64,000 nt of DNA from the NCBI GenBank assembly GCA_021613335.1, contig JAJTWR010000076.1, positions 84,466 to 148,465 of the forward strand, read 5' to 3'. The position numbers and the translations under genes are program-made. Below the pieces are notes generated by a model. That model ran no database searches and had not been told where the DNA came from. It saw only the letters and a program-made list of their open reading frames with translations. The DNA is from Whitmania pigra. Lineage: Eukaryota; Annelida; Clitellata; Hirudinida; Haemopidae. Positions 1 to 12,512 of the stretch are shown here, piece by piece. Within the stretch, counting starts at the first letter, position 1; each line of letters starts with the position of its first letter.

Positions 1-1268
1 TGCTGAGAAAAGGTGTCGTTCGTCTTGTCCAGAATTTCTAAGCAACTGGCCACCCTAAGGTTGCCGAGCAGCTTTTCGTACTCGGGCCGGTTGCCCAGGA
101 TCTTGTGAAGTGCATCTTGGAAAGATCTGATGATACCTTGCAATTTGAAGTTTGCGTCGTCCAATTTGTGGATGTTAGAGACTATTTCGGTCATTTCTTT
201 TCTGAGATTCTCAAAATATTCTCTAGATCTGTCCAAAAGGATCTCACTTTCTAAAACCTGCCTCCTCAATATGTTCGTGTTCCTGAAAGATATGTAGGGA
301 TTGCTCTCCATAGACTTCAATAGGATTTTGTTCTCCTTGACGTTGGACGCCAAGTCGTGCATTTCGTGGATGTCGCTTTCGCCTCGCCTCTTCATGGCTT
401 CCATGTTCTCTTTGATCAATTTGATTTTTAAGTCTTGCCTGTCCACGACTATCTTGAGCTGCTCATTTTCGCATATTGCCTTTCTTGCCAACTGATTTGG
501 TTTTCCTATGTATTTCTTAAGTAGATCACTCAGTTCTAATCTGTAAATGTTGAGTATGTTATGTATCCTATTCTTTTCTCTGATCTTGTTTTCGTCTGCC
601 ACTCTCTTCACCCACGTTGGGATGAGCTCCCTGATTTCAAACAGTTCCCTCACTGTTTCTTTTTCTCGTTCGTACATCTCTGCATGGTGCTTCAGTGCTT
701 TTTGCTTCAAATGCTCTCGATAGTTATCAATAATATCCTCCATCTGGGCTCTGCTGGCCTCTACTTCCCCCATCTCTTCTAACTGATCCTTCATTCTCTG
801 ATTTTCTGGCACCAATTCATTTTTCAGATCTTCCAGGTCTTTTTTCAGCCCATCCAGTTTCTGTTGATGATCCTCCCGCTGAATTCGCAGCTCCTCTTCG
901 ACTTTTTCTTTGATATCATTCTTCTCTCGATACTCGCCTTCCTTTTCTTCGAGAATATCAGTCAAATATTTACTAATGTCGACCGTGTCGGCTTCGATTT
1001 TTTCAAATTTGGGTGGGTACAGAGTCAAGTTAAGAGTCAGCTCATCTACTTGTCGTGCATATCTCTCCGCCCTCTGCTGCAATTCGCCAATCTGCTTGAG
1101 GAACTTTTTCTTTTGCGCATCGTCAATCGTATTCGGTGGCGGTTCTTCTTCCTTCGCTTTGTTTTGTATAAATTCGCACAAATCCGGAGGGATGTACCCC
1201 AGAGGATCGTCGTTTTTATTCTCAACTTTTTCATTCTTTTTCTTATTATCTTTTCCCTTTGAGGCCAT
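1..1268 (-). CDS. Ciliary coiled-coil protein, CFAP157/BBOF1-like (5' part, runs off the window)
   Basis: One uninterrupted reading frame of 422 codons starts at the ATG at 1266-1268 and runs off the left edge. The first ~25 residues are Lys/Asn-rich (MASKGKDNKKK), followed by a short PPP-containing linker. From about residue 60 to the end it is nearly continuous coiled coil, rich in Glu, Lys, Leu and Arg with regular heptads. A basic N-terminal leader followed by a coil containing a D-I-x-x-Y-L segment resembles CFAP157, BBOF1/CCDC176 and related DUF4515-type axoneme or basal-body proteins. The exact orthologue is inferred and could be another ciliary coil protein. The lack of introns over 1.27 kb contrasts with most genes in this window, though a long exon is possible. 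The 3' end is not visible. Confidence 0.72.
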   Translation of the reverse strand, partial: MASKGKDNKKKNEKVENKNDDPLGYIPPDLCEFIQNKAKEEEPPPNTIDDAQKKKFLKQIGELQQRAERYARQVDELTLNLTLYPPKFEKIEADTVDISKYLTDILEEKEGEYREKNDIKEKVEEELRIQREDHQQKLDGLKKDLEDLKNELVPENQRMKDQLEEMGEVEASRAQMEDIIDNYREHLKQKALKHHAEMYEREKETVRELFEIRELIPTWVKRVADENKIREKNRIHNILNIYRLELSDLLKKYIGKPNQLARKAICENEQLKIVVDRQDLKIKLIKENMEAMKRRGESDIHEMHDLASNVKENKILLKSMESNPYISFRNTNILRRQVLESEILLDRSREYFENLRKEMTEIVSNIHKLDDANFKLQGIIRSFQDALHKILGNRPEYEKLLGNLRVASCLEILDKTNDTFSQ

Positions 1269-1983
1269 CGAATAGCTTTTAACAGACGCACAACTAAATT
1301 TGGAACAATAAACCTTAACGCGTCATTCCCCAGCAACCAAATTTCCCAATATAAACCTTGAATGTAAACAAGCAGAATCTGCGAAAATATACTTGCAAAA
1401 AACCTCATCTATTTTTCTGCACTTACGTTCCTAACGAATTTAAGGCTAAACGCTAAAAATGATTCACAACCGGGTCTCACTCGCATGGACACGAGGATTT
1501 TGAGTTCTCTGTTGGTTCAGCTTAAGGAAAAACATGGATAAATAAACAAGTCGAGTAATTTGACCCAAAGGCTGGAGGGATCTTTCCAGTTCGTATTTCC
1601 TAGTGGTCAGCAGAAGTTTTTGCTGCAAACAACGCGGTTTTGGATGTCAAGGCAGGATGACGCTGAGAAATTGTCGAAACCACTTTTGGGAGCACGGACT
1701 ATCTGATACATTTCTAATCTTCTTTCGGCTGGTTCCATGCATCCTGAGTTTTATTACCTGCCATTTTACTTGTCATTAATTTAGTCTATTGTTTTATCTT
1801 TGCTTAACTACTTCACTTTCTAAATGGCCGATCAGAAAACAGACAATATAGAATTTTACTTTGAATTAAAACTTAAAACTCTTCAAATCAATATTAATTC
1901 ATGTCTGGCGAGCAATTTCTCTGTTATTTTCGGTTTGGAAAGTGCTCCTCCCAATTAAAACGTTCAAAAATTCTTCAACTGTC
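1269..1983. other. Intergenic stretch upstream of the ciliary gene
   Basis: No exon with matching splice signals was found on either strand. It holds the 5' flank of the minus-strand coiled-coil gene and the 3' flank of the next minus-strand gene. No repeat was noticed. Confidence 0.5.
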
Positions 1984-2447
1984 CTAGGTATCGATGGACG
2001 GTTGGGAATGCAACAAGGAGAAATGATGCGAGATCCACATATTTCTGATTGATCCCCAATCTAAAGATAACCAAAAAATGTAATCAAAGTAATTACTCAT
2101 CTTGAAACATGTTAGACAATTAAAAAGAAACCTCCGCTTTATAAAGGTTTGAAGTTTGATGATAGTCATTGCTACCAGAGTTGAACTGCGTTGCTTTTGA
2201 AAGTTTCGACTTCAGCTTCTTGACAAAAAACAAAAAAAATAAAAATAAATTTCTCATCAACCATAAAAAAATTCAACAGCAGAAGCCAGACACAAACCTG
2301 CTTGATTTTCATTCTCCTCTCTTGCACAAGCTTTTTGTACTGGATACTTTTGTGCTGTCTGTTGAAATCGCAATGCTCTGAAATGAGCCTAACAGGTGCT
2401 TTCTTGATCCTCACCGAAGTCTTTCTTAGTTGAGACAATTCAGACAT
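1984..2447 (-). CDS. Small basic hypothetical protein, 89 aa, three exons
   Basis: Three exons join in frame: 2298-2447 (phase 0), 2176-2218 (phase 1) and 1984-2060, with introns of 79 and 115 bp and GT/AG borders. The sum is 270 nt, giving 89 residues and a TAG stop. The product begins MSELSQLRKTSVRIKK, is strongly basic over residues 8-65 (many Lys and Arg, including QERRMKIKQ), and has an aromatic and His-rich tail (WISHHFSLLHSQ). I see no signal peptide, membrane span or known motif, and I do not recognise the family. The exact phase match of three short exons is the main argument that it is real. A further upstream exon cannot be excluded. Confidence 0.5.
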
Positions 2448-3040
2448 CCTCGTAACTGTCCTTCTTCGTTAGAATGTTTGATTGAACACGTCACCAACAG
2501 ACTTTTTCTTGGCTTCTAAGACGCTCTCCTGGGTTCCTAGGTCTAAATCCGTTTAAAAATTGAATATTAGTCATAATTACTTAATTCCCGTCATATTATT
2601 ACAAATTAAAGTTTCGATATAATATTTCAGAACCGTCTAATAACCTGAACATGACAAAATGGCCGATAACATGAAACCCACATATACAATAGCAATATTT
2701 TGAGGATTTCTTTAAACTTTTAAGAGTTAAATTCTTTATAGAAGGTCCATTACCATTATTGTTATTACATGATTGAGACACATTCCTCATAGCTGAAGAA
2801 TGGATGGTGGATGGAAGGATGGCTGTATCGGGTGCTCTTATTTCGATGCACATGGAGTTACTTCCGCATTTCCAGGGGACGTTTTCAATGCGATGTTCGT
2901 CGGATTGTGAACCTCCATTTCTGTCCAAATATTGGGAGGATCAGAGGCGAAACGGAGTGAGTATGAGATTGCAATCACTTTTTATTGCTCTTTCATTGCC
3001 ATGGTGTTACTCGCAACTTCGTCAGTAATGTTATCATCAC

Positions 3041-3150
3041 TGGGATCATCGTCATAGTCATCGTCATCATCATCATCATCACCACCACCATCATCCTCAT
3101 CATCAGCAGCAGCATCATCATCACCCTCATCATCATCATCAACATCACTG
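3041..3150. repeat. Imperfect (CAT)n microsatellite
   Basis: Interrupted CAT/CAC/CGT triplets. All three minus-strand frames give low-complexity translations (Asp-, Met- or Ile-rich), so the open frames here are repeat artefacts. Confidence 0.9.
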
Positions 3151-3519
3151 GCATTACCACCTTTGTGAGGAGAAACTCCACCTTTCTTCGAATGAAATAA
3201 ACACAGAAAGTTGTGGTGTTCATTTGGCCATTTGTTTTTATTTGTTGTCAACAAAAATTTCTTTATTGAGAAATCAGGGGCACGAGATATTTTATCTGAT
3301 CTCGGAAATCGCAGAAAACAACTTCAAATCTCACTTTTGCCTCATTTTCAGCCAACAACTACATGGTTATACTAGCAGTTGAAATTAACAAAGATAGAAT
3401 TAAATTGATTGTCTAAAAAATATTCTTTTTTTTGCCGAGACAGTCAAAATGAATTTTCAATTATTTTTCAATCAGCCCAACGATTTCTATCAAATTCCTC
3501 AGATCAGCAGATATTTAGC

Positions 3520-3665
3520 TAAGGGGTTTGGTCGCCCGGGCGAAGCAGATAATGTTTTGCCACAAATTTATTAATTTTAATAATTCGGTGCCCTCTGCCC
3601 GTTTCACATAATCAAGTTGGCGCCCTCTTGGGCTCTGCGCCCGGAGCTGTCGTCCCCTAGACAAT
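3520..3665. mobile_element. Degenerate DNA-transposon-like fragment
   Basis: A locally GC-rich block in AT-rich DNA, with repeated 'GCGCCC' and 'GTGCCCTCTGCCCG' phrases. Such blocks are common in decayed hAT-type element ends. No intact inverted repeat or target duplication was found, so the class is a guess. Confidence 0.3.
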
Positions 3666-4681
3666 TAGACAATCATCGCAATCAAGAGGAGGTTGACTGA
3701 CGGTTGACTGATTGATTGAAAATAAATTACTTCAACCGCTTAGAACCGTCATGGTTGATTTCAGGACAGGTGAGTTCATCGAAGCATGACGGACATCGAT
3801 ATGTTACGCACCGCGCACAGCAATTGGTCACATCAATGGCAATCAACGTGGATTATCTTTCTCCCATCAATCATTTTCACTGTAAAACTAAGAAATAATG
3901 AAAATATAATTGTATTAATGCCCGGTCATTAATATTAATGTTTTAACTAATGTTTTACTGCTAGGTACTGGCCACACATGAAGCTAATATAATCAATTCA
4001 TGATTACATGTTCATCATCATACAAGATTAGGTTTTTATTAAATTTTTATTTCCTATTATTTAAAATTTATATTACAAAAAATTTATGAATTTTAATGTT
4101 TTTATATATTTTTATGAAATTTATTTAAAAAATTTATAAATTGTAATATTTTTATGAACAAAAGTGTTATCTACACAAATTATATTCTGTTTCATTTGTT
4201 TTATGAGCTCTTATCCTGAAATTAATTCTGCAAATGTTTTGCAACATTGCATATAAAAAACTAAAAAATTTGTCCTTCAAAAAAAACCCACAAATTAATG
4301 AATATAATTCAGAAACTAAACCTTCTACATTTGAGATAAGAAGCCATTGAAGTCAAGTAAAACTTTAAAAAGTAAATGTATAAATAATTAAACAAAATAA
4401 AGAAACAAGTTTAATAAACAAATTACATAAATTAAATAAATTAAATTAAATAATCGCATAAAAGTTTGTGCTCAAATTTCAACAATTGGTCTCAGGGAAT
4501 CATTAATTGACCATGAATGCATTAAAAGCACACATTCGAGTCAATCATGACGTAACTTTTTTTGTACAAAATTTCATTTTCTTGATATTTTTTGAGGTCG
4601 TTAATTCTTCAATGCACCATGCACTTACATGCTTGTCCAGCGAATATGTGAATATGTTTATTAATTAAATTAACACACTAT

Positions 4682-4868
4682 CACCTGGCACACCTGATGA
4701 TATTTCATTCAATCCAGGTGGAAATTTTAATTTTGCAACTCATTCATTAGAAGCATTTAAACGAATGTCATTGAATTCATTCATTCATCAATTCCAATTT
4801 CTTTAGGTGAAATTTCGTGGAACAATGCTACAGGTGTGCGTTAGGATTAAATTCACGCGACACACCTG
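4682..4868. promoter_or_regulatory. Cluster of five CAGGTG E-boxes
   Basis: The hexamer CAGGTG or its complement CACCTG occurs at 4682-4687, 4691-4696, 4715-4720, 4831-4836 and 4863-4868. In DNA of about one-third GC the chance expectation for 190 bp is well below one. CAGGTG is the core recognised by Snail and ZEB repressors and some bHLH factors. The last two sites face each other as an inverted pair. Function is inferred from sequence only. Confidence 0.4.
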
Positions 4869-5795
4869 GTTGAAGATTTATATCATCTCTTTCTTATTAT
4901 TAATCTATTAATCTATTCAATAAAGGGTTTTATCATATTATAAAAAAAAGCTTGTTAAAACTTGACAAAATTATTTCTTGAGAGTTTTAAATTCCTTCAA
5001 AAATTAAAAAAATGTACCAAACAATAGCGCATTCAATATTTTAGCTACATAATTACGTAACAATTATCATTCACTGAACCGTAAAATTAATTTCCGTACT
5101 AACATCGTCATCATAACCACACCTAACGAGTTTACACCGCATGCACTGCACTGTCTACTATTGTCTACCGTCATCAGATCGATGAATTAATTTTTTTAAA
5201 CAAAAAAATAAAAGAATTATTAAAAATAATTTAATTTAATTTCATTTCATTTAATTTAATTTATTAGACAATAAAAAAGTGCATAAGAAAGTAAAGCATT
5301 TTCTCCAAAGGATGCATGACAGCCGATTACAATGATTAAGTCACGAACGTTATTTGCTTTGAAAGATCCCAGCTCCTTCTAGAAAGTCACAACTCCTTCA
5401 TAAACCACATGCCGACCGGTTACTTCGTTGGCCATTGTCTATGTGAAAAATATATTAATAAAATAAATAATTAGAACAAATTAAATACAATTAAATTAAA
5501 ATATAATAAGATAAATGGAACCTTTCTATTTATTTATTTATTTAGAATTTCACTTTTAATTATAAACTATTTTTAAATTTTAATTTCAATGCAACATTTT
5601 GTACAATCAAAAGTAGATACAACTTTTAAGGTTAACTGATTTTAGTTCAACTTTTAAATACATTTTTAATATATTATTTAAATAATATAACCAATTTATT
5701 ACTAATATCCAAAAGAATTACTAAGAAAATGTTAACCTGATAAAGTTCAAAAGACCTTGTGAAGACGTCTAAAGGCTCCAAGGAAAAGACGACGA

Positions 5796-5796
5796 C

Positions 5797-5879
<83 letters not shown>

Positions 5880-5990
5880 CGATGACGATGACGATGACGA
5901 TGACAATGACGATGAAGATGAAGATGACGATGACGATGACGATAACGATGATGATGACGGTGATGACGACAATGATGATGAAGACTTCTG
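5796..5990. repeat. (GAT)n / (GACGAT)n microsatellite
   Basis: A pure GAT tract passes into GACGAT and GAAGAT hexamers. It gives poly-Met/Thr and poly-Ser reading frames that are not genes. Confidence 0.95.
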
Positions 5991-6341
5991 GATTTGTCAC
6001 AAGATCACAAATATATCTCGCGTGCATTCAGGGCCGACAGTTTTTTTTTTGGTAGAAGATGTGAAAAGATGACGATAAAGAATGAGATGGTGAAGATGAT
6101 AGCAGTTGCGATGGTGATGATGATGATGGTGGGGGTGATGATGACATTTGCCTGAGGTGATGAGATGGTCAAACCTTAAAGGAATTTCAGTCACTCAAGA
6201 TAGCTAAAAAAATGTCTTCAGAACAAAAGGCAGAATACGTAGAAAAAGATGGCAGGGGAATATGGTACCGGTTCATAGATAGACGGACGGATAGATAAAT
6301 AGATGGTTGAATGATTGATTGATTGATTGATGATTGGATAG

Positions 6342-6480
6342 TTGGATGGATGAATGGATGGATGGATGGATGGATGGATGGATGGATGGATGGATGGATG
6401 GATGGATGGATGGATGGATGGATGGATGGATGGATGGATGGATGGATGGATGGATGGATGGATGGATGGATGGATGGAAG
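6342..6480. repeat. (TGGA)n tetranucleotide microsatellite
   Basis: About 34 near-perfect TGGA units, preceded by TGAT and TAGA variants from about 6280. The Ser-Ile-His-Pro translations on the minus strand come from the repeat. Confidence 0.95.
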
Positions 6481-7559
6481 GATGTAAAGAGATGAGTGAG
6501 CCATACTGCATTACCACATCATTAAGAACCTAAACAAACGAGTTTTAAGGCTTCACAAAGCCGATTAAAGGTTTAAAATGATTTATCGCTAAACCTTTAT
6601 TAGAAAAGAAATTAAATAAATTTAAACAATAAAAGAATAAAAAAATTAAAACACAATAACAATAATAATAATAATAATATATTTATTAGCGATGCGTTTA
6701 AACTCTGTCAAATTCACTAAGTTCACTTTTAAAATTGTTTGTTAAACCCATACTTCTCCTATTTGGAAGAAGCCAACTTGATGCAGTTAATTTTTTAAGA
6801 CGAAAACCTAAGAAATTCCAGTCTCAAGGATGTTTTGAATCCTTGAAATGTGAAATAATAATTAAAATATTTTTAAAAGATGGCAAGAATGAATCATCAC
6901 CATAACTGGATGGATGTGTTTGTTACGTGTCAGGAGAAAAGTTGAGGTTAATAGATTAGTTGTTAGTGACGACGACGACGATCAAGTATTTTCCAATAAT
7001 TTGTATTTTGTATGTAATCCTTTGTAATTGTGAAGAATTTAATTATTAGATTTTATTTATGATAAATCGTAATAAATAGTATTGTATTATTATATTATAT
7101 ATTATATTATATATTGTATATATTATATATGTCATATTATTATTAGGATTTTGCTATGCGACTCAGTTTTAAAACAAAACAAAGACTATTTTACTATTTT
7201 ACATTTTCAAAGGAGTTGCGTGCATTAAAAAAAAAAGAATGCGGAAACAGAGCACTAATGTGTGCGTGAGTTCGCGTTTAAGAGAGTTTTATAATTGATC
7301 TTAAGTGACGACGTTCAGAAGAAAGTACCTGCACACAATGACAGGTTCCCGTTGACATTTTTTTTCTGCTTAAAAATAATTTCCTTTCAGTTCATTCTGT
7401 CATTATTCCGATCGCATTTATATATTGTTATCGATGTAAGTGCACTTCTCAATTTGACAGTGCTTTCACCCCGATTGCGTTTGGTCGGTGAAAATATCTT
7501 AACGTCAAATCAAATCTTTTGAGCAGCGAAACCCTTTCAAAAACAACGGTAAGTTAATG

Positions 7560-7800
7560 AGGTCGACTCCGCCCATCCTCGCCTCTCAGCCAATCACGGA
7601 CGTCTAATTAAGCTCACCAGAGTCACATGGCTGTAGATTTAATCTCATTAGAAAGACAATTAGCTAGTACGAGTGCAATTCATCATCTTCGTCGTCTTCA
7701 TTTTCATTTTATTTCCCCGTTAATTCTCATGCAAATTGAGGCCAATATTTCCGCCCATTGTGGAGGGACTCAATAACGTCTGCATTATTTCCCGCCAACG
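7560..7800. promoter_or_regulatory. Candidate enhancer-like non-coding block
   Basis: A stretch of balanced base composition between AT-rich flanks. It holds a CCAAT box (AGCCAATCACG), several homeodomain-type TAATTA/ATTAG cores, an octamer-like ATGCAAAT and an E2F-type ATTTCCCGCC at 7787-7796, with a related TTTCCGCCC at 7748-7756. No coding frame is evident. The regulatory role is inferred. Confidence 0.3.
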
Positions 7801-8926
7801 ATTTTAAGATAAGTTAATTAGTTTGAGGGAACAAATAATTTATTTTAATTTTAGTAATAATAATAAGGTATTATAATTATGTAATGTTTATTAAATATAT
7901 ATTTTTAATAACCCAATTCAAACGATATAACGAATGTCGTTCATAAATTCTAAAAATTATGCCTTCTTAGTCTAAAGCTGTTTATAATATGTATCATTCA
8001 AATGAATTAAATCCAAGTGAAATTAAAAGCAATTAATGGCTGGAATGAGGGGTCGACTCAAAAAATAAAAAATGAGGACATTTTTCTGCTTAGTTCTTTT
8101 CGCACCCTGGAATGAACACTCATCTGAATCAATAATAGTAATTATATTAAGCAAAAATAAAATATAATCTTGCCTAAATTATAAATTAAATTATTAATAT
8201 TATTCATAAATGTTATTTTAAATTAAATGTTAAGTTTTAATTATTAATTTAAACAGAATTATTAAAGCGATAGATGCTTTTTTTTATTCATAACATTAAA
8301 TGTTGCATTATAAATTATTATTATTATTACTATTATTATTATTATTATTATTTTACACATCAACATAATTTATTAACAAAAATACTGATATCTTACTCCC
8401 TCTTACAAAATCAAGAGAGCGACAGGTTCATTAAAAACGAATTGAAGCTTCATTTGTTGATCGAGTTTATTTATATTTATATTTATTTATTATTTTATTA
8501 TTATTTATTTGATTATAGCCCGTTGCATAACTGAGAGGATTTGTTGATGAAGGAAAGCATTGATCTTAAAATATTTTTTAAAAAACTTTGTTCGAAATAT
8601 TCACTTTTCAAACATCCAGACAGGCAACCGTTGAATATTTAGCACTTCCTTATTACGGCCTGCCGAGGTTCCCAATATCCGATTATTCGGCGAATATTAA
8701 TTCCTTTTTGTAATTATTTATTACTTTTTAAGAAATTACAGTTCTTTTTGTTTATATTTGTTGTCTTTTATATATCTAATAATTTTTTTTATATTCATTT
8801 TATGGCTAGCAATTTTTGTTTCACTTCACAGTAAAATATTCTTTTATTCATCCGAGGTCGCCGTTAAGGACGGCAAATCGTAGATATGATCTGAGTAGAT
8901 GGAATCATGACGTCACCGCCGTCGTT

Positions 8927-9010
8927 GTCATCATCATCATCATCACCATCGTTGTCGTCATCATCATCACCACCGTTGTCGTCATCATCATCATTGTCAT
9001 CACCATCAGC
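8927..9010. repeat. (CAT)n / (CGTTGT) compound microsatellite
   Basis: CATCAT runs interspersed with CGTTGTCGT and CACCATCGT variants. Confidence 0.85.
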
Positions 9011-9090
9011 GTCTTAAGCGTTTCCATTGAAAGAAATCTGTGAGTTCTCCAGGAGAAAACAGATTGCAGGACCACTGAGTAATGATCCAT

Positions 9091-9165
9091 TGTTGTTGTT
9101 GTTGTTGTTGTTATTGTTATTGTTGTTGTTGTTGTTGCTGTTGTTATTAGTTTTGTTGTTGTCGT
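9091..9165. repeat. (TTG)n microsatellite
   Basis: Runs of TTG with TTA interruptions. The minus strand encodes poly-Asn as an artefact. Confidence 0.85.
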
Positions 9166-9558
9166 TGACACAATAAAACCAAAACGCCACCAAAGCGTAG
9201 AAAAACAAAATTTATCAAGTATGTTATATAATTTTTTAGTTCATCATCAACCAAAACATTAAAGAATTACTTTCGTAATAAACAAAAATTCATAAAAATT
9301 AAAACCACTAATAAACCTAACCTATCTAAAATAAAATCAACAATTAACCAACTCGACTTATGCTTTATTGTCTCAGACGTAATGAATTTCTTTCTCCTTT
9401 TTTTTTTATTCGACGTTTTGAGATGACCCCTGTAAATCTGTCGCCTGTCAGGTTTCTGAATGGTGACAAGGTGGTGATGCAATGTGGGGAGCTGAATCGC
9501 GCGTCAGAAGTTGGCTGGAGAGCATCAGAGCTTCACAACTCGAAGGCAAGTATGAAGC

Positions 9559-9667
<109 letters not shown>

Positions 9668-9953
9668 AAAACAAACACCACCATTTATCGTTAATTAATG
9701 TCAGTTGAAAATTATCGGCTTGTGATTGAAAAATCCAATAAAATTATTGTTATTATTACAAATTAATTATAATTAATAAATAATAATTTAGCAGATAGAT
9801 TAATTAATAATTAATAATGATTTGTTTTAAATTCATTTGCGCCTTGTTCTTTAAAAATGATGGCTATTACGGCTGGCTCTTTCTCGAATGAGAACGCATT
9901 TGTGTTGAGCTGCTGTGGAGGAGCGGTGTCTGCTAATCCGTCATGTCTCTCAT

Positions 9954-10316
<363 letters not shown>

Positions 10317-10399
10317 TGTCGATGACAATGACAATGACAATGATGGTGATGGTTATTATGATGGTGATTATGACTATTTCCTTAGTGTTATATAATTAT

Positions 10400-10465
10400 T
10401 GTCGTCATCGTCATCGTCATCGTCACCGTCTTCGTCGTCGTCATCATCATCATCATCATCATCAC
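10400..10465. repeat. (GTCATC)n / (ATC)n microsatellite
   Basis: The inverse-complement type of the preceding array: GTCATCGTCATC, then ATC units. Together with 9955-10316 it can form a large inverted repeat. Confidence 0.85.
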
Positions 10466-11027
10466 CAGATGGACTTGTCTTTCCAATTCCTCCTCCTGAA
10501 GAGCTCATGGAACCAGCATCTGCCACTCAAGTCAACTCGACTGGAGACAAGTTTGATGTTCCGAGGTATCGGAATCCAATTATTTTCCTTAACAACAACA
10601 TAACAACATAACAAGAACAACAACAACAACAATTCATCAACAACAACATAATCATAATTGTTATTATGATTTAACGATTGTTACAACAATATATTTCAAC
10701 GGCATTTCACAGCATCATCAATATCATCGACAACTTTAAACAACCAATATCAATGTACTAAATATAATATAATAATAATAAATAAAAAAATAAAGTAACA
10801 ATAATACTACTAATAATAATAATATAATATAATATTTTTAGCGATGGTTACAGCAATATTTTTAAACGGCAGCTGTAATATGCATTGAACTCGTAAATAA
10901 TTTGAGAGAATAATATTTCCCGCCATGGAAATGAACGCTCATCTCGAGACATTATCCCGCTTAATTGCCACGTATTCACTCGACTTCTAGGAGGGAGCGA
11001 AAGATAGACTGGTGGATGAATGGAAGA

Positions 11028-11500
11028 AATATGAATGAATGAATGAATGAATGAATGAATGATTGAATGAATGAATGAATGAATGAATGAATGAATGAAT
11101 GAATGAATGATGAATGAATGAATGAATGAATGAATGAATGAATGAATGAATGAATGAATGAATGAATGAATGAATGAATGAATGAATGATGAATGAATGA
11201 ATGAATGAATGAATGAATGAATGAATGAATGAATGAATGAATGAATGAATGAATGAATGAATGAATGAATGAATGAATGAATGAATGAATGAATGAATGA
11301 ATGAATGAATGAATGAATGAATGAATGAATGAATGAATGAATGAATGAATGAATGAATGAATGAATGAATGAATGAATGAATGAATGAATGAATGAATGA
11401 ATGAATGAATGAATGAATGAATGAATGAATGAATTAATTAATGAATGAACGAACGAACGAACGAACGAACGAACGAACGAATGATGAATAAATGAATGAA
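11028..11500. repeat. (GAAT)n array, 470 bp, with a (GAAC)n end
   Basis: More than 90 GAAT units with rare one-base slips, then about nine GAAC units near 11445-11480. The long minus-strand frame made of repeated His-Ser-Phe-Ile is entirely due to this repeat. Confidence 0.97.
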
Positions 11501-12512
11501 TGAAAGATGAAGGAATGTTGCGTAGGGTCGACGAAAGACGTGGATCTGGAAATCGAGAAATGAAAAGGAAGCAGAGGACATGGAATCTAAAAGGAGACTT
11601 ACTACTAATTCTCTGAAGCTGGAATGGATAGATGGATGGATGAAAGATGGATGAAAGATGGACGAATTGAAAAATTAATGAATAGTAGATGACGAATACC
11701 CAAATGAACTGTCCTGTGACATGGGAGATTGAGTAAAAGATGGAATTTAACAGGAAATGAATGAAAGACAATCAACAGAAATGTATTATAAAAGTTCTTC
11801 GTCAGAATTGAAGTGGGATCTTGTCAGCTCTGGAGATGTCTTTCCAGAATGAGGAAAACCTCCATCATCGTCGGAGTTTTAAAAGTTCCACTGAGAATGG
11901 AGATGGAGTGATAGAAGGATGGAATGATGGGAGGATGAAGGGTTGGAAGAATGGAATGATGGAAATATGGAATGACCTTTTTAGGATGTCGTTTGATTAA
12001 TCGATGCGAGAGGAAAGGACAAAAAATGTCACAAGAGGTTGGTATTTCGAATGAAAGATGGAAAAAAAATGACAGAAGTTAAAGTCGCTCAAAGTGGAAA
12101 AGGTGAATGGAAGATCGTAGAATGGTTGAAGGAATATGAAGATAAGATGATGAAGATGATGAGGATGATATTCTTAATATATGTACATGTTGATTGTATA
12201 TCATGTTAAAGCTTGGTTTACAATTTAAATTCGAACTGATAAAGTTATTCTTAGTTGTGTTAATTTCGGAGGACATAATAATATATCAATAATTTAATTT
12301 ATCAAATAATTTCTACTTTTTTTTAGAGTGAATGATTAATGGTTTAAAATGCCATCAAAAATTCTTTGAAGAATTCTAAAGAAATTTGGGGGGGCGAGAC
12401 ATTTTTGACTTTTTTTTTTAAATCTCACTGCCAAATAAATTTTAATTTCAACTTATTTAATTACACAGTAATTACTAAATAAATCAGCCACGTGATAATT
12501 ACTTATAAAAAG

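Noticed and set aside
864..1275. Plus-strand open frames over the coiled-coil gene
   Set aside because: Shadows of the minus-strand gene. The Phe-rich and Ser/Phe-rich translations are complements of Lys/Glu-rich codons.
2599..2928. Minus-strand frame with NVPWKCGSNSMC, which looks exon-like
   Set aside because: No in-phase neighbouring exons or clear splice sites were found, and the opposite strand is equally open.
10848..11771. 307-codon minus-strand frame rich in His-Ser-Phe-Ile
   Set aside because: Almost all of it is the GAAT tetranucleotide repeat. The flanks have no splice support or known motif.
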